From NCBI GenBank assembly GCA_019055375.1, contig JAHQIW010007219.1:62001-126000 (forward strand): 64,000 nt of DNA, written 5' to 3'. Origin of the DNA: Parelaphostrongylus tenuis (Eukaryota > Nematoda > Chromadorea > Rhabditida > Metastrongylidae). A model generated the notes under the pieces. That model did no database searches. It had not been told where the DNA came from and saw nothing but the letters and a program-made list of their open reading frames with translations. Every line of letters starts with the position of its first letter. The first letter of the stretch is position 1. This document shows, piece after piece, positions 1-10,999 of the stretch. The translations under genes were made by a program, and so were the position numbers.

Positions 1-512
1 GATGATGAGAAATAAATAGTTTAGAAGATGGAGACAAGATTACAAGAATACACTATCAATTTTCAACGCCAATCAGCACACTTTCTGCTTCAGAAAAGAC
101 CATTTCTTGATGAATTCGATTACGCCATTATTCAATTCATAAAAGATTTTTTTCATTGGAGCAGCTATTGCAACCATTGACGTCAAAATTCTTGTTCTAA
201 AAAATTTTTTATTCACGAAATTTTCCATTATCTAGGAAGTGTAGCATTAACGACTCATGTTTCCCTGAACTAGAATTCTAAATGCTTCACTGCTGCCTCC
301 TTTGGAACTTCGTAAGCGTGCTTGCGTCGTTTGTTATAATGACATATGAAACCAGCTACTTCGTTACCTATCACAGATTACTTTGACATTCGACGCCTTA
401 AATGAGATAGCTCAGAGTCATCTATATCAATATGACATGCCTTAAAATCGCGTAATTTATTGAGCCTAAAAAAGCCAAATGGGGATGGGGTGCAGCAAAG
501 CAGAAAGTCACT
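1..512. repeat. Left arm of long palindrome 1
   Basis: The reverse complement of this stretch recurs almost perfectly at 1785-2295: base 1 pairs with 2295 and the motif gcagcaaagcagaaagtcac near 491-511 pairs with 1786-1806. Only about one indel of drift is visible over 510 bp, so the duplication is young or has been kept similar by gene conversion. The arm starts at the window edge and may extend further left. It contains no recognisable coding sequence. Confidence 0.95.
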
Positions 513-717
513 AAATCGTCACATGTCGTTAAATTACTGCAGTACAGCTATTAGAGTACACGCTGTTCACGTAGGCTTCTCTGAAGGATTGACAAAGCAC
601 TGAGCCACAGATGAAAGTTTTAGAAAGCATATTAAAGTTTGTTGAGAGTATAAGTTGCTGCCACTTTGCATTTTATTCATATGGAGGCGCCTTTAGCTAG
701 TAGAGGTAAAAGCAAAA

Positions 718-882
718 ACCTTTGCGTCAGCCGGGATTCGAACTCAGATCTCACTCTTTCCGGAAGCGTATGCCAACCATTGCACTACCAACGCTCGTTT
801 TGCACAGCACTCTTATTTACGCTGTAACGAGATAACGGAAAGAGTGAGATTTGGGTTCGAATTCCGGCTAACGCAAACGTTT
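718..882. repeat. Inverted pair of tRNA-like (SINE) sequences in the palindrome loop
   Basis: The minus strand of about 718-797 reads like a tRNA-derived promoter: a box A-like ggtagtgcaatggttggc, then a box B-like gagttcgaatccc. A second copy of the box B half lies on the plus strand at 836-877 (gggttcgaattccggc). The two share about 42 bp in inverted orientation, and the plus copy lacks the box A half. This is known of tRNA-derived SINEs; I see no complete cloverleaf, so it is not called a tRNA gene. Confidence 0.65.
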
Positions 883-1235
883 TTGCACAGTACTCCACAT
901 ATTGGGTATACTAATAACAGAAGATAGTCTTAGCTATACAAGCAGTCTCCTTCATCTGTCGCTGTATTAAGCACCGAATCATCCCGAACTCCATAAAACG
1001 AAAGTAACTCCACAGAATATGCGGTAATCAATGGGCAACAACTGAATATTGGACATCGAGTTACAACTACTATGCGAATCTCTCCGATGCAAACAGGACA
1101 TGATGTATGCTCAGTTGAAAAAGTGTAAGTTGAATGAAGATAACTGTGCCACATATTTAGAATGTTACCTTTGCATGAAGACTGTAGGTGAGTCAATTTT
1201 GATATGCAACTCTCTCAGGTCGAGCACTAAGGTAA

Positions 1236-1691
1236 CCCTAAGCAAAAATTCGACAATCTCTTAATCAAATCACAAAAAACAGCGTTAACAAACTTCAAAG
1301 TGCTTTTCAAGAAAGTCCCAAAAGTCGATTTGTGATTGATAATGTGCCAGAAAAATCAAGGGTCACCGTATTGTGAGGCATGAATCTTTCTGAAGACGCG
1401 CCCTCACTAAAAGGACCAGGTCCAAACTTCTCACCAGTGCAGCCCATTTCTAAGGAAATCCTGAGTAGGATCGTGAGCAGTCTGCACCAAGTTCAAGACC
1501 AACTTCGTTATATAGCAAAGTTATACTCATTGCACAAGGAAGAAAAACAAAGGATAGTAGCGATTCCAACACATCCTTTGCCTCGTACGTTTTTCAGGCA
1601 ACCAGAACCCAACGATGAAGATGATTACAAGTTTCGCAAATTTCGACCGATACTCTCAAAACTCTCAATCGCTATCATCTTACAAAATTAA
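1236..1691 (+). pseudogene. Decayed ORF, possible N-terminal part of a Penelope-like element
   Basis: A reading frame runs from about 1236 to a stop at 1691 with one in-frame TGA at 1374-1376. Before the stop it reads KSRFVIDNVPEKSRVTVL; after it comes MNLSEDAPSLKGPGPNFSPV and then a charged, amphipathic stretch rich in Leu, Gln and Lys (about 103 residues in total). The GPNF-type motif followed by such a helix-rich region resembles the segment before the reverse transcriptase in Penelope-like ORFs, as I recall them. No catalytic residues are present, so the assignment is tentative. A further cysteine-rich open stretch upstream (1049-1188), ending at a GTGAGT, could belong to the same decayed gene. 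The whole sits in the loop of palindrome 1, on one strand only. It could instead be an unrelated decayed gene. Confidence 0.35.
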
Positions 1692-1784
1692 GTCCCAACC
1701 TAACAGCCACACAAAAAATGCTGTTTACGTAAGGTACAAGAACTAATAAGATCTAAGACTTTTAGACTGTCAGTCAGTGACTTC

Positions 1785-2295
1785 AGTGACTTTCTGCTTT
1801 GCTGCACCCCATCCCCATTTGGCTTTTTTAGGCTCAATAAATTACGCGATTTTAAGGCATGTCATATTGATATAGATGACTCTGAGCTATCTCATTTAAG
1901 GCGTCGAATGTCAAAGTAATCTGTGATAGGTAACGAAGTAGCTGGTTTCATATGTCATTATAACAAACGACGCAAGCACGCTTACGAAGTTCCAAAGGAG
2001 GCAGCAGTGAAGCATTTAGAATTCTAGTTCAGGGAAACATGAGTCGTTAATGCTACACTTCCTAGATAATGGAAAATTTCGTGAATAAAAATTTTTTAGA
2101 ACAAGAATTTTGACGTCAATGGTTGCAATAGCTGCTCCAATGAAAAAAATCTTTTATGAATTGAATAATGGCGTAATCGAATTCATCAAGAAATGGTCTT
2201 TTCTGAAGCAGAAAGTGTGCTGATTGGCGTTGAAAATTGATAGTGTATTCTTGTAATCTTGTCTCCATCTTCTAAACTATTTATTTCTCATCATC
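1785..2295. repeat. Right arm of long palindrome 1
   Basis: Near-perfect reverse complement of 1-512. The outer end reads ttatttctcatcatc at 2281-2295, complementary to bases 1-15. The sequence after 2295 is unrelated to what can be seen on the left, so 2295 is either the element boundary or where the left copy leaves the window. The arms enclose a loop of about 1.27 kb. Confidence 0.95.
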
Positions 2296-2394
2296 ATCGT
2301 ATTCATGGAATCTTGCCGTGATGTGAATTCGAATTTCAAGGGTGCTCAAATTGGATGCTAATGAATTGTCATAAACTCCTTCTTTAGACTGCTA

Positions 2395-2570
2395 CTTCAT
2401 CTTCGATAGCCACAATTTTTAAAGAACTTGAAGATATGTTAGATCCTTGAAAAAGCTCTTTTGATAGTGCTGTAGGAGAAAGAAAAGGATTGTGCTCTAA
2501 AACTCTCCAGACAGAGCTCCTTCTTTAGACATGTGGTAATACGTCTCCATTCGATACCTTTTTCATAGAC
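2395..2570 (+). repeat. Family C dispersed repeat (decayed copy)
   Basis: Contains gatagtgctgtaggagaaag near 2463, closely matching gatagcggtgtaggagaaag near 63571, and a cttcgatagccacaatttt stretch that matches the family's recurrent 'cattcgatagcacaaattt' module. No coding potential. The same family recurs at about 4525, 6740, 18480, 58770 and 63230. Confidence 0.5.
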
Positions 2571-2699
2571 CTCGTCCTAAACGATAATGCTCTGATAATG
2601 TTATAACATGTTTTTAGCCGTTTATCAGGTCTAAGTGCTAGACAGGCAACTGTTTTGCCCTCCAGGACTCTTCACAGTTTAGCACAGTTCTTCGCTTCA

Positions 2700-2960
2700 G
2701 CTTACCCCGTGAGCTATACACCTCTATGAAGGAATCGACTCCGTAATAAGTCACCGTAGATCAGGTTATAAAAATCCCTAATATTGCAGATACTAACAAT
2801 CGAGCTTGTGGCTGTGATTGCGGTGATCTGTCACTCACCATCGATTGCTTCATAGAGGTGTTTAACCTCAAAGGATCGGCTGCACCGTACAATCGTTCTA
2901 CTGAAAAGTCCTGGATGACGAAACAGGTCAACGGCCGAAACAATTTACTAGCCATGAGCA
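2700..2960. repeat. Family A repeat, strongly decayed
   Basis: Shares the family landmarks 'cctctatgaaggaatcgac' (2723) and 'aacctcaaaggatcggctg' (2863), in head-to-head arrangement. Near 2896-2925 a degenerate hammerhead-like stretch is visible (ctgaaaagtcctggatgacgaaac broken at the CUGAUGA box). I regard the ribozyme here as dead. Confidence 0.5.
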
Positions 2961-3055
2961 ATCGACTATCAATGCCGATGCGGTAAAAAAATACTCAATT
3001 GAATAATAATATTTTAAACGCGATTGATCGCTCGGCACCTGCCCTCTCCCTCTCA

Positions 3056-3080
3056 CCCCCCCCCCCCCCCTCCCCCTCCG
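3056..3080. repeat. Poly-C tract
   Basis: A run of 15 C residues at 3056-3070, then short C blocks split by T. Any open frame across it is an artefact of the homopolymer. Confidence 0.95.
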
Positions 3081-3279
3081 CGATGTAGCAGGAAAGCAAG
3101 GTCGCCGAAATTGTAAGACTCGAACCAGTGTTTCCCTAGCAGTAAAACTGTTGCAGAATAATACAAATAAACCTGCAAGAAGAGGCGGAAAGATGTGTCA
3201 ATGGAGTTCATGCAGAGGAAACTGCGTAAGAGCGAGTGGAGAGTAGTGCAAAATTGGAATGGCTTGATGGTGCTCAGAT

Positions 3280-3560
3280 CTACCTCTTCTATTGACCGAT
3301 TTTCATTGACCCGGTCAAAATAATATAATCTGATAAGGACATACATGTTTTGAGCTGATAGGTTTAGTGGTATATAGCGCGCGACTGCTGGTCATCGCAA
3401 TGTCAGGTAAATGCATCACCTGACTTTGGGTGATTTAACACTCGGTGTCGATTCCTTATGGAAAATTATTTGACCTCAGGGGATCGGCTGAACCGAGGGA
3501 GTGTGGTCAGATGAGCTTCAATAAGACAGAACTGCGCTTAGATGGTTTGACAAGAGCGAA
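3280..3560. repeat. Family A repeat, truncated and inverted
   Basis: Starts with the landmark ctgataaggacatacatgtt and the ribozyme-proximal 'ttagtggtatatag', then switches to the opposite orientation (gactttgggtgattta, ggggatcggctgaaccgagg). The ribozyme box reads CAGATGA instead of CTGATGA at about 3508-3514 and stem III is lost, so it is unlikely to cleave. The switch in orientation falls a few bases past the position corresponding to the family's cleavage site. Confidence 0.65.
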
Positions 3561-3599
3561 GGGCAGATGCTTTCAACAGCATACGTTGCGACATAAGTT

Positions 3600-4520
3600 C
3601 GGGTATGAAGAAGCTCAGAGTTGTTGAAAACTATAACAAAAATTAAGGATTTGTGGACCTCACGGACCAGATGGCTGCCCCTTCTCCATTCCCTAGAAGA
3701 ACCAAAAAGCGGTAGGTACATCTTGCTACTTTTTAGTGTCATAATTTGCAATTTCCTCCTTTAGGTACGTGGGTATCCTTTTTCATTTCGTTTATAACAT
3801 ATTGCTACTGAACGCTCATAGGACGTACTGTGCCAGCAAAGAACAAACCAAATTCAATAAGTTCAAGAAGGCGGTTTATGTCAGTTATCTAGGGGACGAT
3901 TTTCCTTCAACGACGACTAGCGGCGTTCTCGACGAAAAGATTTAACATGAAAACCACTGCCGCTGTGAGTGCTATAAAAAGTTGTAGGCTGAAAAAGGCT
4001 GTATTTATGCTCAAAATCATTTCAAATACTAAATGTGTTAAATGTAAAACGCATTTCTGCTCAAAATGTTGTAATCCCGCACATCTCTGTAACCCCAGCG
4101 ATGTTACGTAGTTGCTGTTTTTAATCAAGTAACAGATATTTCATAAGTATTCATTGTATTTGTATTGCAACGATTATATTATCGCATTACTTAAAAAGTA
4201 TTACTGTTTTGCTTCCCTATGTTATATGTAGATATAATATGTTATCATAATTCGCAGATTGTTGAAAACTATTCTTATGATTTGCAGATTGTTGAATAAA
4301 TGGTGATGAACAAATTATGTAGATTGACTACTCGCGTTACGTATTACTATATGGGATATGGTGTAATTTGGTGTGCCAAAGATTCGAGCATATTATAGCG
4401 AAAATACAACAGAAGACGTGATTGATGAGGCGTAGCGAGGGGACGGGCTCAGACATGCCTACGGTTCCCGTGGTACTCAACCGGTTAATGCACAAAATTT
4501 TCCCTTCCCCTAAAGCGCCA
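3600..4520. other. No recognisable feature
   Basis: AT-rich sequence with only short chance reading frames. I see no exon pair with convincing splice sites, no RNA gene and no clear repeat unit here. Confidence 0.5.
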
Positions 4521-4524
4521 TCAA

Positions 4525-4720
4525 GAGTTTTCCAGAAAGTAAAGATATTTTTAAGCTTTTCGAGACTTGTATCATCGAAAGAGTACTAGCAGTCTAAGCA
4601 GGGAGTTTCGTCCAGCGATATAAAAGCGAGGTAAGATAAAAAAAAATGCGTGATCGCGTGAAAGATAATTTTCTTTTAAATTTTACAGCATTATAGAAGG
4701 GTGTTTTGAAAAACGGCCGC
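4525..4720. repeat. Family C repeat fragment
   Basis: Carries the module 'gtgaaagataattttc' followed by 'aaattttacagc' (4659-4690), which matches the end of the window (gtgaaacataatttcg, gaattttacag) and a copy at about 7011. Non-coding and decayed. Confidence 0.5.
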
Positions 4721-4854
4721 GTGTTGTACTAGGCAGAGCTCCAAGGTTTCAAGTGATTACTCACACTCCCATGAAAATTGCCCATCGCGAATGGTTGTTT
4801 CTACACTTATTCTCGAAAAACGGAAGAAAACAGCATTTTTCAAGAAAACGTACA

Positions 4855-5060
4855 TTACCTTTATATTCGAACGTTCTTGAGACCTCGCTCAAAACAATAT
4901 TTATTCGACAACATAATTTGAGCATTTCATGAGGTCTGTTATGCGCACATAAAATGATGAAACATGTCTTGACCTTACAGCCCGTCAATAGCACGGTGCC
5001 TTTTGTTTCAGCCAACTCTTGTATGAGAAGGAAACCCCTTGGTATAGAGGAATCGACGAC
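4855..5060 (+). repeat. Family B repeat fragment
   Basis: Recognised by 'cgttcttgagacctcgctca', 'gagcatttcatgaggtctgt' and 'agcacggtgccttttgtttc', which occur in the same order in the copies at 53.0 and 54.6 kb. The ribozyme portion has degenerated to 'atgatgaaacatgtcttgac' without a usable core. Confidence 0.55.
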
Positions 5061-5127
5061 GAAAATGCACGTGCAAAGCGAGAAGATTGTTTCACACTGC
5101 AGAAATAACTTATCACTACATGTTCAA

Positions 5128-5250
5128 TGATAAGATCACCCGACATTCAAGCTAGGTCTCAGAAAACAGACAAATATAAAGGTAATATTCAATATAACAG
5201 CCATGAATAAATAACTGTTAAATTAACTACGATGTCGGGCGACCTTATCA
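5128..5250. repeat. Short inverted repeat
   Basis: tgataagatcacccgacatt (5128-5147) is the reverse complement, with about three mismatches, of gatgtcgggcgaccttatca (5231-5250). The spacer is about 83 bp. It could be the remnant of a small foldback element. Confidence 0.6.
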
Positions 5251-5269
5251 CTAAATCTGCAATGATTTT

Positions 5270-6740
5270 TTTATTTCAGGATTGTACAGTTTCTTCACGT
5301 TTCGCGCGTACTGTGACATTTTCGTCCTCAGTTACTCATGTGTACGGGGAATATCCCTTCACAAGGGATTGACCCAAATGAAAAACACCGAGCTACTGAT
5401 GAGGTTGAAAGCCAAAACACATGTCTCGACTTTTAAAAGTGCCAGCTCATAATAGGTCATCAGAATATATATGTCGTACTTTGGAGTGTATCACTCGCTA
5501 ATGAACTTGTTTGAGAGTTTTTGTAATCTGTTGGGTGTACAGGATGCAATTTTCGTTGTGAGCCATTCTGTATTAAGTGCTTTCGATTATGTGTCTGACA
5601 ATGGATGGTGCGATACCAGGATACTGCGATAGACTAGACTCAGTGAACTCAGAATTGATTGTGAAGTACCCATGCCAACAAATTGGCCAGTAAACTAATG
5701 CCTTAATAGTGTTCATGTTAGGCAAAACGTATCTACCACAAAATATTCCCAATCCGAAATAAACGGGCTGCTGTAAGAATCTCAAGTTTGTCGATGAAGG
5801 TTAAGCGGCTACTCATTTAACCCTGAATGTTTTACTATCGGTCTATCCCATAAATTCTTCCTTATTCCGCCACTTTAGTTGTTTCAGTTGTTATCTATTT
5901 TGAGGAATCAACGAATCAAGGTATAATCACCATCATGATCGGCAATATGCAACCGTTTGTTGGGTAAAGAATAGATGCCTTCCTTTCAAGAAAAATGAGG
6001 TTGGCAATCAAAAAAGTCGGTGAGGTCACTTTAGCTGGTTGTAAGATATGTATTTCATTTCCCACATGCAGCTCTAAAGTGAGAAAGGCATGATAATCCA
6101 TGGACAATATCAGCGCTATACGGTGGATGTGGAGCCGTTGCCCAGCTCATTTCCTCCAAAATATGGCGAGTTGGCTTTGCAATGTGTGATAGAGCACTAT
6201 CCTGGAGAACAGCGTCAATTTGGGCGCCTCTCTTGAACTGCGGCCAACTTCCGGTCTTCGCCATAAAAAGTAAATTTTTTGGTTTTTCCAAATCAAAACT
6301 TTTTAATACTTTTCAACAATCCAGTAGAAAATCTTTGTCCATCAAATGAGTTTCTACCAAAAAACTTTTCCCAGTGCAGGAAAGTACCGTTATTTGAAGT
6401 ATTTCAGTCTCCCAAAGCCAACACGTTCTATGATTGCATCACAGAGTTTTATTGATGGTACATAATATGCTAATCCGATATTGATAAAGTTTATTCGGTG
6501 CTTGTCCACTATATGACAACAAATAAAGATTCAACCTCTCGAATCTCTGGCTATCGCGGTAATAGCCGGTTTTTAAAATACTCTTTAATATAGCGCTTTG
6601 ATAAGGAAAAGATTTGTGTTTAACACGCATGTATTTCTCGCGTAACAGAGCTCTTTCTAAACTGTCAGCATTCATTCGATAGCGCAAGATTTAAGGAATT
6701 CAATACTGTGCTTATTTTCTGGCTAGACCGCTTTTCTGCG
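5270..6740. other. No recognisable feature
   Basis: AT-rich unique sequence. Open frames on the minus strand (such as 6055-6291) have no recognisable domain and no supporting splice structure. Confidence 0.45.
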
Positions 6741-7060
6741 GTATAGCAGGAAAATGAGGTAATTTCACTCACACGAGCAAGTGTTCCTATTTCAATTCTC
6801 TGGGTGTGGGGTGCGAGGCAGGTGAAGCTGACGCTATCATCAAACGATGGCGCCTATGTGAATCGCGATTTTTGTTATTTGATTAGGATTTGTTTCTCGT
6901 TTTTGAAAGAAACTGCACATTAAACCTCTGACTCTGATACTGAAAGATTTTCTCTATATGTTCATTTGCTTTTCGCGCTTCCAGCGAAGTGGTAGTTGAA
7001 GTTGCTGCCGATGTGAGACATAATGTTATTCTGAATTTTACAACTAAAAAGGCGCCTTTG
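6740..7060 (+). repeat. Family C repeat fragment
   Basis: tgcttttcgcgcttccagcg at 6968 matches tgcttttcgtgcttccagcg at 63910 and a copy near 18508. It is followed in each case by a 'gtgaaacataat...gaattttacag' module. Non-coding. Confidence 0.55.
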
Positions 7061-7200
7061 CAAAAAAGGGCCGCATATTGCGCCAGCTACAAATATAAGC
7101 TTTTGGGTGATCGCCAACATTCCGAAAAGTTTCTGTTCGGCGAATAGGGTCGAGTCTTCATTTATCATTATTTATTGGGTAAGAACCGTCTATTCATCAG

Positions 7201-7345
7201 GTCTCTGATGTTCTCGAACGACAGGCTCGTAGTGCACTCCTCTTTGATGCTGTAATTTCGGCCATTTTGGGTTAGCTTATGGTTAAAATCAATTACAAAC
7301 CATTGTCGTGCCAGAAAGTTGTTCTTGATTTAGCGACGGATATGG
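7201..7345 (+). pseudogene. Orphan exon of a nematode-type protein family (copy 1)
   Basis: This stretch encodes VSDVLERQARSALLFDAVIS, then an in-frame TAG, then a tail ending CQKVVLDLATDMG. It aligns residue by residue with the exon at 35111-35255. Both copies are exactly 145 nt, both are followed by a GT donor at the same codon position (here at 7346), and this copy has a TTCATCAG acceptor just before it. The shared length and junctions argue that it is a true exon and not chance. The stop codon and absence of neighbouring exons show it is dead. I do not know the function; I recall a similar uncharacterised family in strongylid nematodes but cannot verify that here. Confidence 0.6.
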
Positions 7346-7408
7346 GTAGATCCTGAAAATTGCGCATTCGCAATTTCGATGATCTAACAGAAATAGCAGA
7401 CATTAGTA

Positions 7409-7795
7409 ATGCTCAGACTGTGTTTACTAATGCCCAAGAACAGCAGTTTTCATGAATTATTAGAAATGTTTCAGAGTATGGAACTTAGCGGCAGAGTGGC
7501 TAATGATTCTCGACGACGCTTTATGTGTCGTTTAGTCCCCACCCTCCAATACTCGCCGGCGATCAATGATGCACGATCTACGGAACACTCCAACATGGCT
7601 ATCCTCGATATTGAAGAGTCATGTGCCGACCAGGATTTTACAACGTTTATTAAGAAAAAGAAATCCATTATCAGACGATCCACGCGAGGAGACGAAGTGA
7701 ACGCTAGAGGTACCAAAATACTCAAAATGAAGAGAACGGCTATGATACGAGTAGATTACAACAGATCTGTGCTGTGCAAACCGGCTAGGCGTTGA
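7409..7795 (+). CDS. Unassigned open frame of 128 codons
   Basis: One of the longer uninterrupted frames in the window that does not fall in a recognised repeat. The predicted product is basic, with a Lys-rich segment (FIKKKKSIIRRSTRGDE) in its second half and no signal peptide or membrane segment. I recognise no domain. The opposite strand is also open for 84 codons over the same stretch, which weakens the case for coding. It follows the orphan exon at 7201-7345 on the same strand but is not part of that family's visible pattern. It may be chance or an exon of a decayed gene. Confidence 0.2.
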   Translation: MLRLCLLMPKNSSFHELLEMFQSMELSGRVANDSRRRFMCRLVPTLQYSPAINDARSTEHSNMAILDIEESCADQDFTTFIKKKKSIIRRSTRGDEVNARGTKILKMKRTAMIRVDYNRSVLCKPARR

Positions 7796-8219
7796 GAAAG
7801 CTGACTGCATTTTAGAGGACTGAGAGAGCTCCGTGGGTGGTGTGTAGTTTTCATGACGTGGCTATAGTAAAAGCCCAGGTCTCTGCTTCTTGAGAAAGCT
7901 TCGGGAAGACTTCCGAATCACAAATGTGAGTATAAAGTCTGAGATCCGGTGTTTAGTCGATGGTTTCTATGGGAGGCTCAGATACTGTCTATGCTGCTTT
8001 CCTTTTTCTGTGTAATCCCGCCTTCATATTGTTCTCCATATTCATTGTCTAAGGCTACGTACAAGGTAACCTCCGTAGACAAGTAACCATCCAATTTGAT
8101 TTTATTGCTCTTGCACAATGCATTCTCCATAAACTGTGTCTTTATACTATTTTTCCGTAGCCCAATCTTTTTTTTTCTTCTTGTCGAATTTATTAGCCAT
8201 AGTCTCTTCTTGACTGGTA

Positions 8220-8394
8220 CATTTTGGAAAGATAATGATCACCTGTATCACCTGTATCACCTGTGGCCCCGTTGATCGTCGAGTGACTCGAGCGGATACC
8301 AGCAACACTTCCATTTTTCCCTATCGCGTGCAAGAGTAGCCGAGTGGGTCCTTCTCGCTCTAAGGATTCGCTGAGCATCATATCTCTCTTCTAT
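8220..8394 (-). mobile_element. RTE retrotransposon, 5'-truncated 3' end
   Basis: The minus strand matches the last about 130 bp of the element at 8996-12252, including the final codons (RARRTHSATLARD in the correct frame) and the 3' tail made of repeated 'tcacctgta' units (three here, two in the long copy). This is the usual product of incomplete target-primed reverse transcription. Unlike the long copy, it has no TA tract beside it. Confidence 0.8.
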
Positions 8395-8953
8395 ATCTTA
8401 TAATATCTTTTAAAGATAATAATTTTATGTCGTTCGCAAAATGAGGGTTTTAGGCAGTGCTCAAACAGCCCCTACACCTCAAGCTCTTCTTCGCATAGCA
8501 TAGCTATGAATAAAGAATCCAAACGAAATTACGCATTGATTTGAGAAATGGGAATGTGAACTGCACTATTAATCGAAAAACTACTACTAATCACCGACGA
8601 AAAAAGATTGCATGCAACATGCACCACTATTTTCAACGAACTATTAATTGCTTGGAATTTTGAGCCAATGTGATGAATTTTCAGTATTTTATGCAATAAG
8701 GTATATAAGAACTTAAAGATATAAGAGATAAATTCGATGGAATTTTGGGTAAGTATGATTAAAAAATCATGGAGATGTTAGATAAAGATTTTCAATATAG
8801 CCCTTTTATGGGCGAAGAAACTACGTTATTTCTGATGAAAATATCCCTAACGTCTGAGTTATCATACATGACCACTTACCGACGCACAAATCGTATTTAT
8901 TTACAAAAAAAGTACGAATTTCATTATAAAACACTACACTAGCATTGATCGCG

Positions 8954-8964
8954 ATATATATATT

Positions 8965-8995
<31 letters not shown>
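8954..8995. repeat. (TA)n tract at the RTE 3' side
   Basis: About 42 bp of TA repeats with a few interruptions, directly abutting the tcacctgta tail of the RTE element. Confidence 0.95.
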
Positions 8996-9007
8996 CACCT
9001 GTATCAC

Positions 9008-10730
9008 CTGTCGTCCCGTTGATCGTTGAATGACTCGAGTAGGTACCAGCAACTCTTCCATTTTTCCGTATCGCGTGCAAGAGTAGCCCAGTGGGTCCTC
9101 CTCGCTCTAGAGATTCGCTGAGCATCATATCTTTCTTCTACCGCTTTCGTGAAGAAATCAGACCAACGAGTTAGTGGTTTTCCTTTAGAGCGCTTGCGTC
9201 CTGAGGAATCCAGTCGCTAACGGCTTCGTCCATCGGTTGTCGTTGAAGCGCATCACGTGTCCGGCCCATCTTATTTGCGATATCCTGGCGTGTAGAACGG
9301 CGTCTCTGATTTTCGTTCGTTGTTGTAGGTCGGAACTTCGGATCCTTTCTATCATTTGCGAGAAACGGGATATTCCTAGCATCGACCTTTCGACTGCGCG
9401 TTCGATAACGGCAAGTGATCTTTCATCCTGCTTACGTAGCGACCAGGTTTCCGCTGCATACGTCAGGGCAGGGATAATCGTCGATTCGAAAAGGTGGACA
9501 CAGAGTCGGATGTTCTTAGTTTTCTTCACTACATCTTCGATGCTCTTAAACGCCCTCCAAGCCGCTTGTTTCCTTTGGTCAACTCTGGAGCTAGGTCTTT
9601 CACCATGTTGATTTTACGACCTAGATAGACGTGACTGAAACATTCGGGGATTGTGTTCCGTTAAGCCATGAACATCGTTTTCGTTAGACTTAGTTGAAGA
9701 CCAATCTTTACATAGGCGTTATCGAAATCAGTAAGCATTCGTTCCGCTTGGCTGATGTTTGTTGTTACGAGGGCGATATCGTCAGCAAAGCGAAGATGGT
9801 ATAATTGTCGACAGTCAATTTTCACTCCCATATCGCCCCATTTTAATGTTCGCATCACGTTTTGTAGGGTGGCAGTGAATAGTTTTGGCGAGATTGTATC
9901 GCCTTGTCGAACCCCTCTTCTTATGTAAATGGTGATATTGTTGTAGAATGGAGATATTTTGGTCGTAAATTTCTTATAAAGCTTACGAAGATCATTATGT
10001 ACCGAGTATGGACGCCCTGGATATCCAGAGCCTCTATAACGCTTGTGTTTCCATTGAATCAAAGACTTTCTTCAGATCGATGAAGGTGAGACAGAGTGGT
10101 TGCTTGTACTCTCGTGAAGCTTCAATGAGTCTTGTAACCGTGTAGATGGTCTATGGTAGTAAATCCTTTTCGGAACTCTGCTTGTTCGCATGGCTGTCCT
10201 TTGTCCAGTTTTCTGTCAATCTTGTTTGGGATGACTCGAGTAAAGAGTTTATCGACAACGGACAGCAAGCAGATTGGGCGATAATTGCCGTCGTTAAGGT
10301 CTCCATTTTTGAACAACAATACGGTGTGGCTGGTTTTCCATTGAATAGGGACCTTGTACTCTGACAGGTAGCGCGTGAAGGGCCGAGCCACGGTGTTGAC
10401 GAGAACTGGCAGCAGGTTCTTCAGGTGTTCTAGTCTAATCCTGTCTGGACCGGGTGTTGTTCTGTTCCTCACCGACGATATAGTATTTCGGGTTTCGGAA
10501 GGGAGGATCGGTGGAGCGACATATTCGTCCTCTTTCAATTCATATGACGGTAAGATGACATGGCTAGCGAAGAGATCCAAGTAGTATCGATGGATAATTT
10601 TCTCCATAGCCCTACTCGAAGCTGTAAGTGTCCCGTCAGGGTATCGGAATGCAATCACCTTGGTCTTATAGCTGGCGAAGCCTCGCTGGGCTTTGCGAAT
10701 GCTCTTCCCCGCTTCTGCAGCTTCTGCCAT
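9008..10730 (-). pseudogene. RTE reverse transcriptase and C-terminal region, frameshifted
   Basis: Read on the minus strand, the frame from 10730 gives the N-terminal fingers (TTPGPDRIRLEHLKN, then GNYRPICLLSVVDKLFTRVI). A second frame from 10062 gives the palm with FADDIALVTTNISQAE, the YADD/FADD catalytic box. A third from 9529 gives the thumb and connection (LTYAAETWSLRKQDERSL; RWAGHVMR), and the last piece (9180-9008) gives TRWSDFFTKAVEERYDA. RTE enzymes copy their own RNA at a nicked target. The catalytic aspartates are still present, but at least three frame changes (near 10090, 9600 and 9185) break the protein. Confidence 0.88.
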
Positions 10731-10999
10731 AACTGCTGCTCTTCTCTCTTTGAGGTCTTCTTTTATCGCTTCTCTGTAACGTTTCGCGAGATCGAATGTA
10801 AGGTTTCGGTTGCCTGTAGCTCGTGCAATTCCACATTGACGTTTTAGCTCAGTGTCAGCGTAGACAAGAGTCTCTTCGTGACCTTAGGACTCTCGGCTTT
10901 CAAAGCGGTAACGTGAAGATATTCAACGAGTCGATCGTATTCTTCGTTGATGCTGCCGAGAACGGTATCTTCCCAAGAGCAGACTAATGATTTGAATAT

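Noticed and set aside
3053..3346. Minus-strand frame beginning with a poly-Gly run
   Set aside because: The run comes from the poly-C tract; the rest overlaps a decayed family-A repeat.
10146..10847. Plus-strand frames across the RTE element
   Set aside because: They are antisense to the reverse transcriptase, which carries recognisable motifs on the minus strand.
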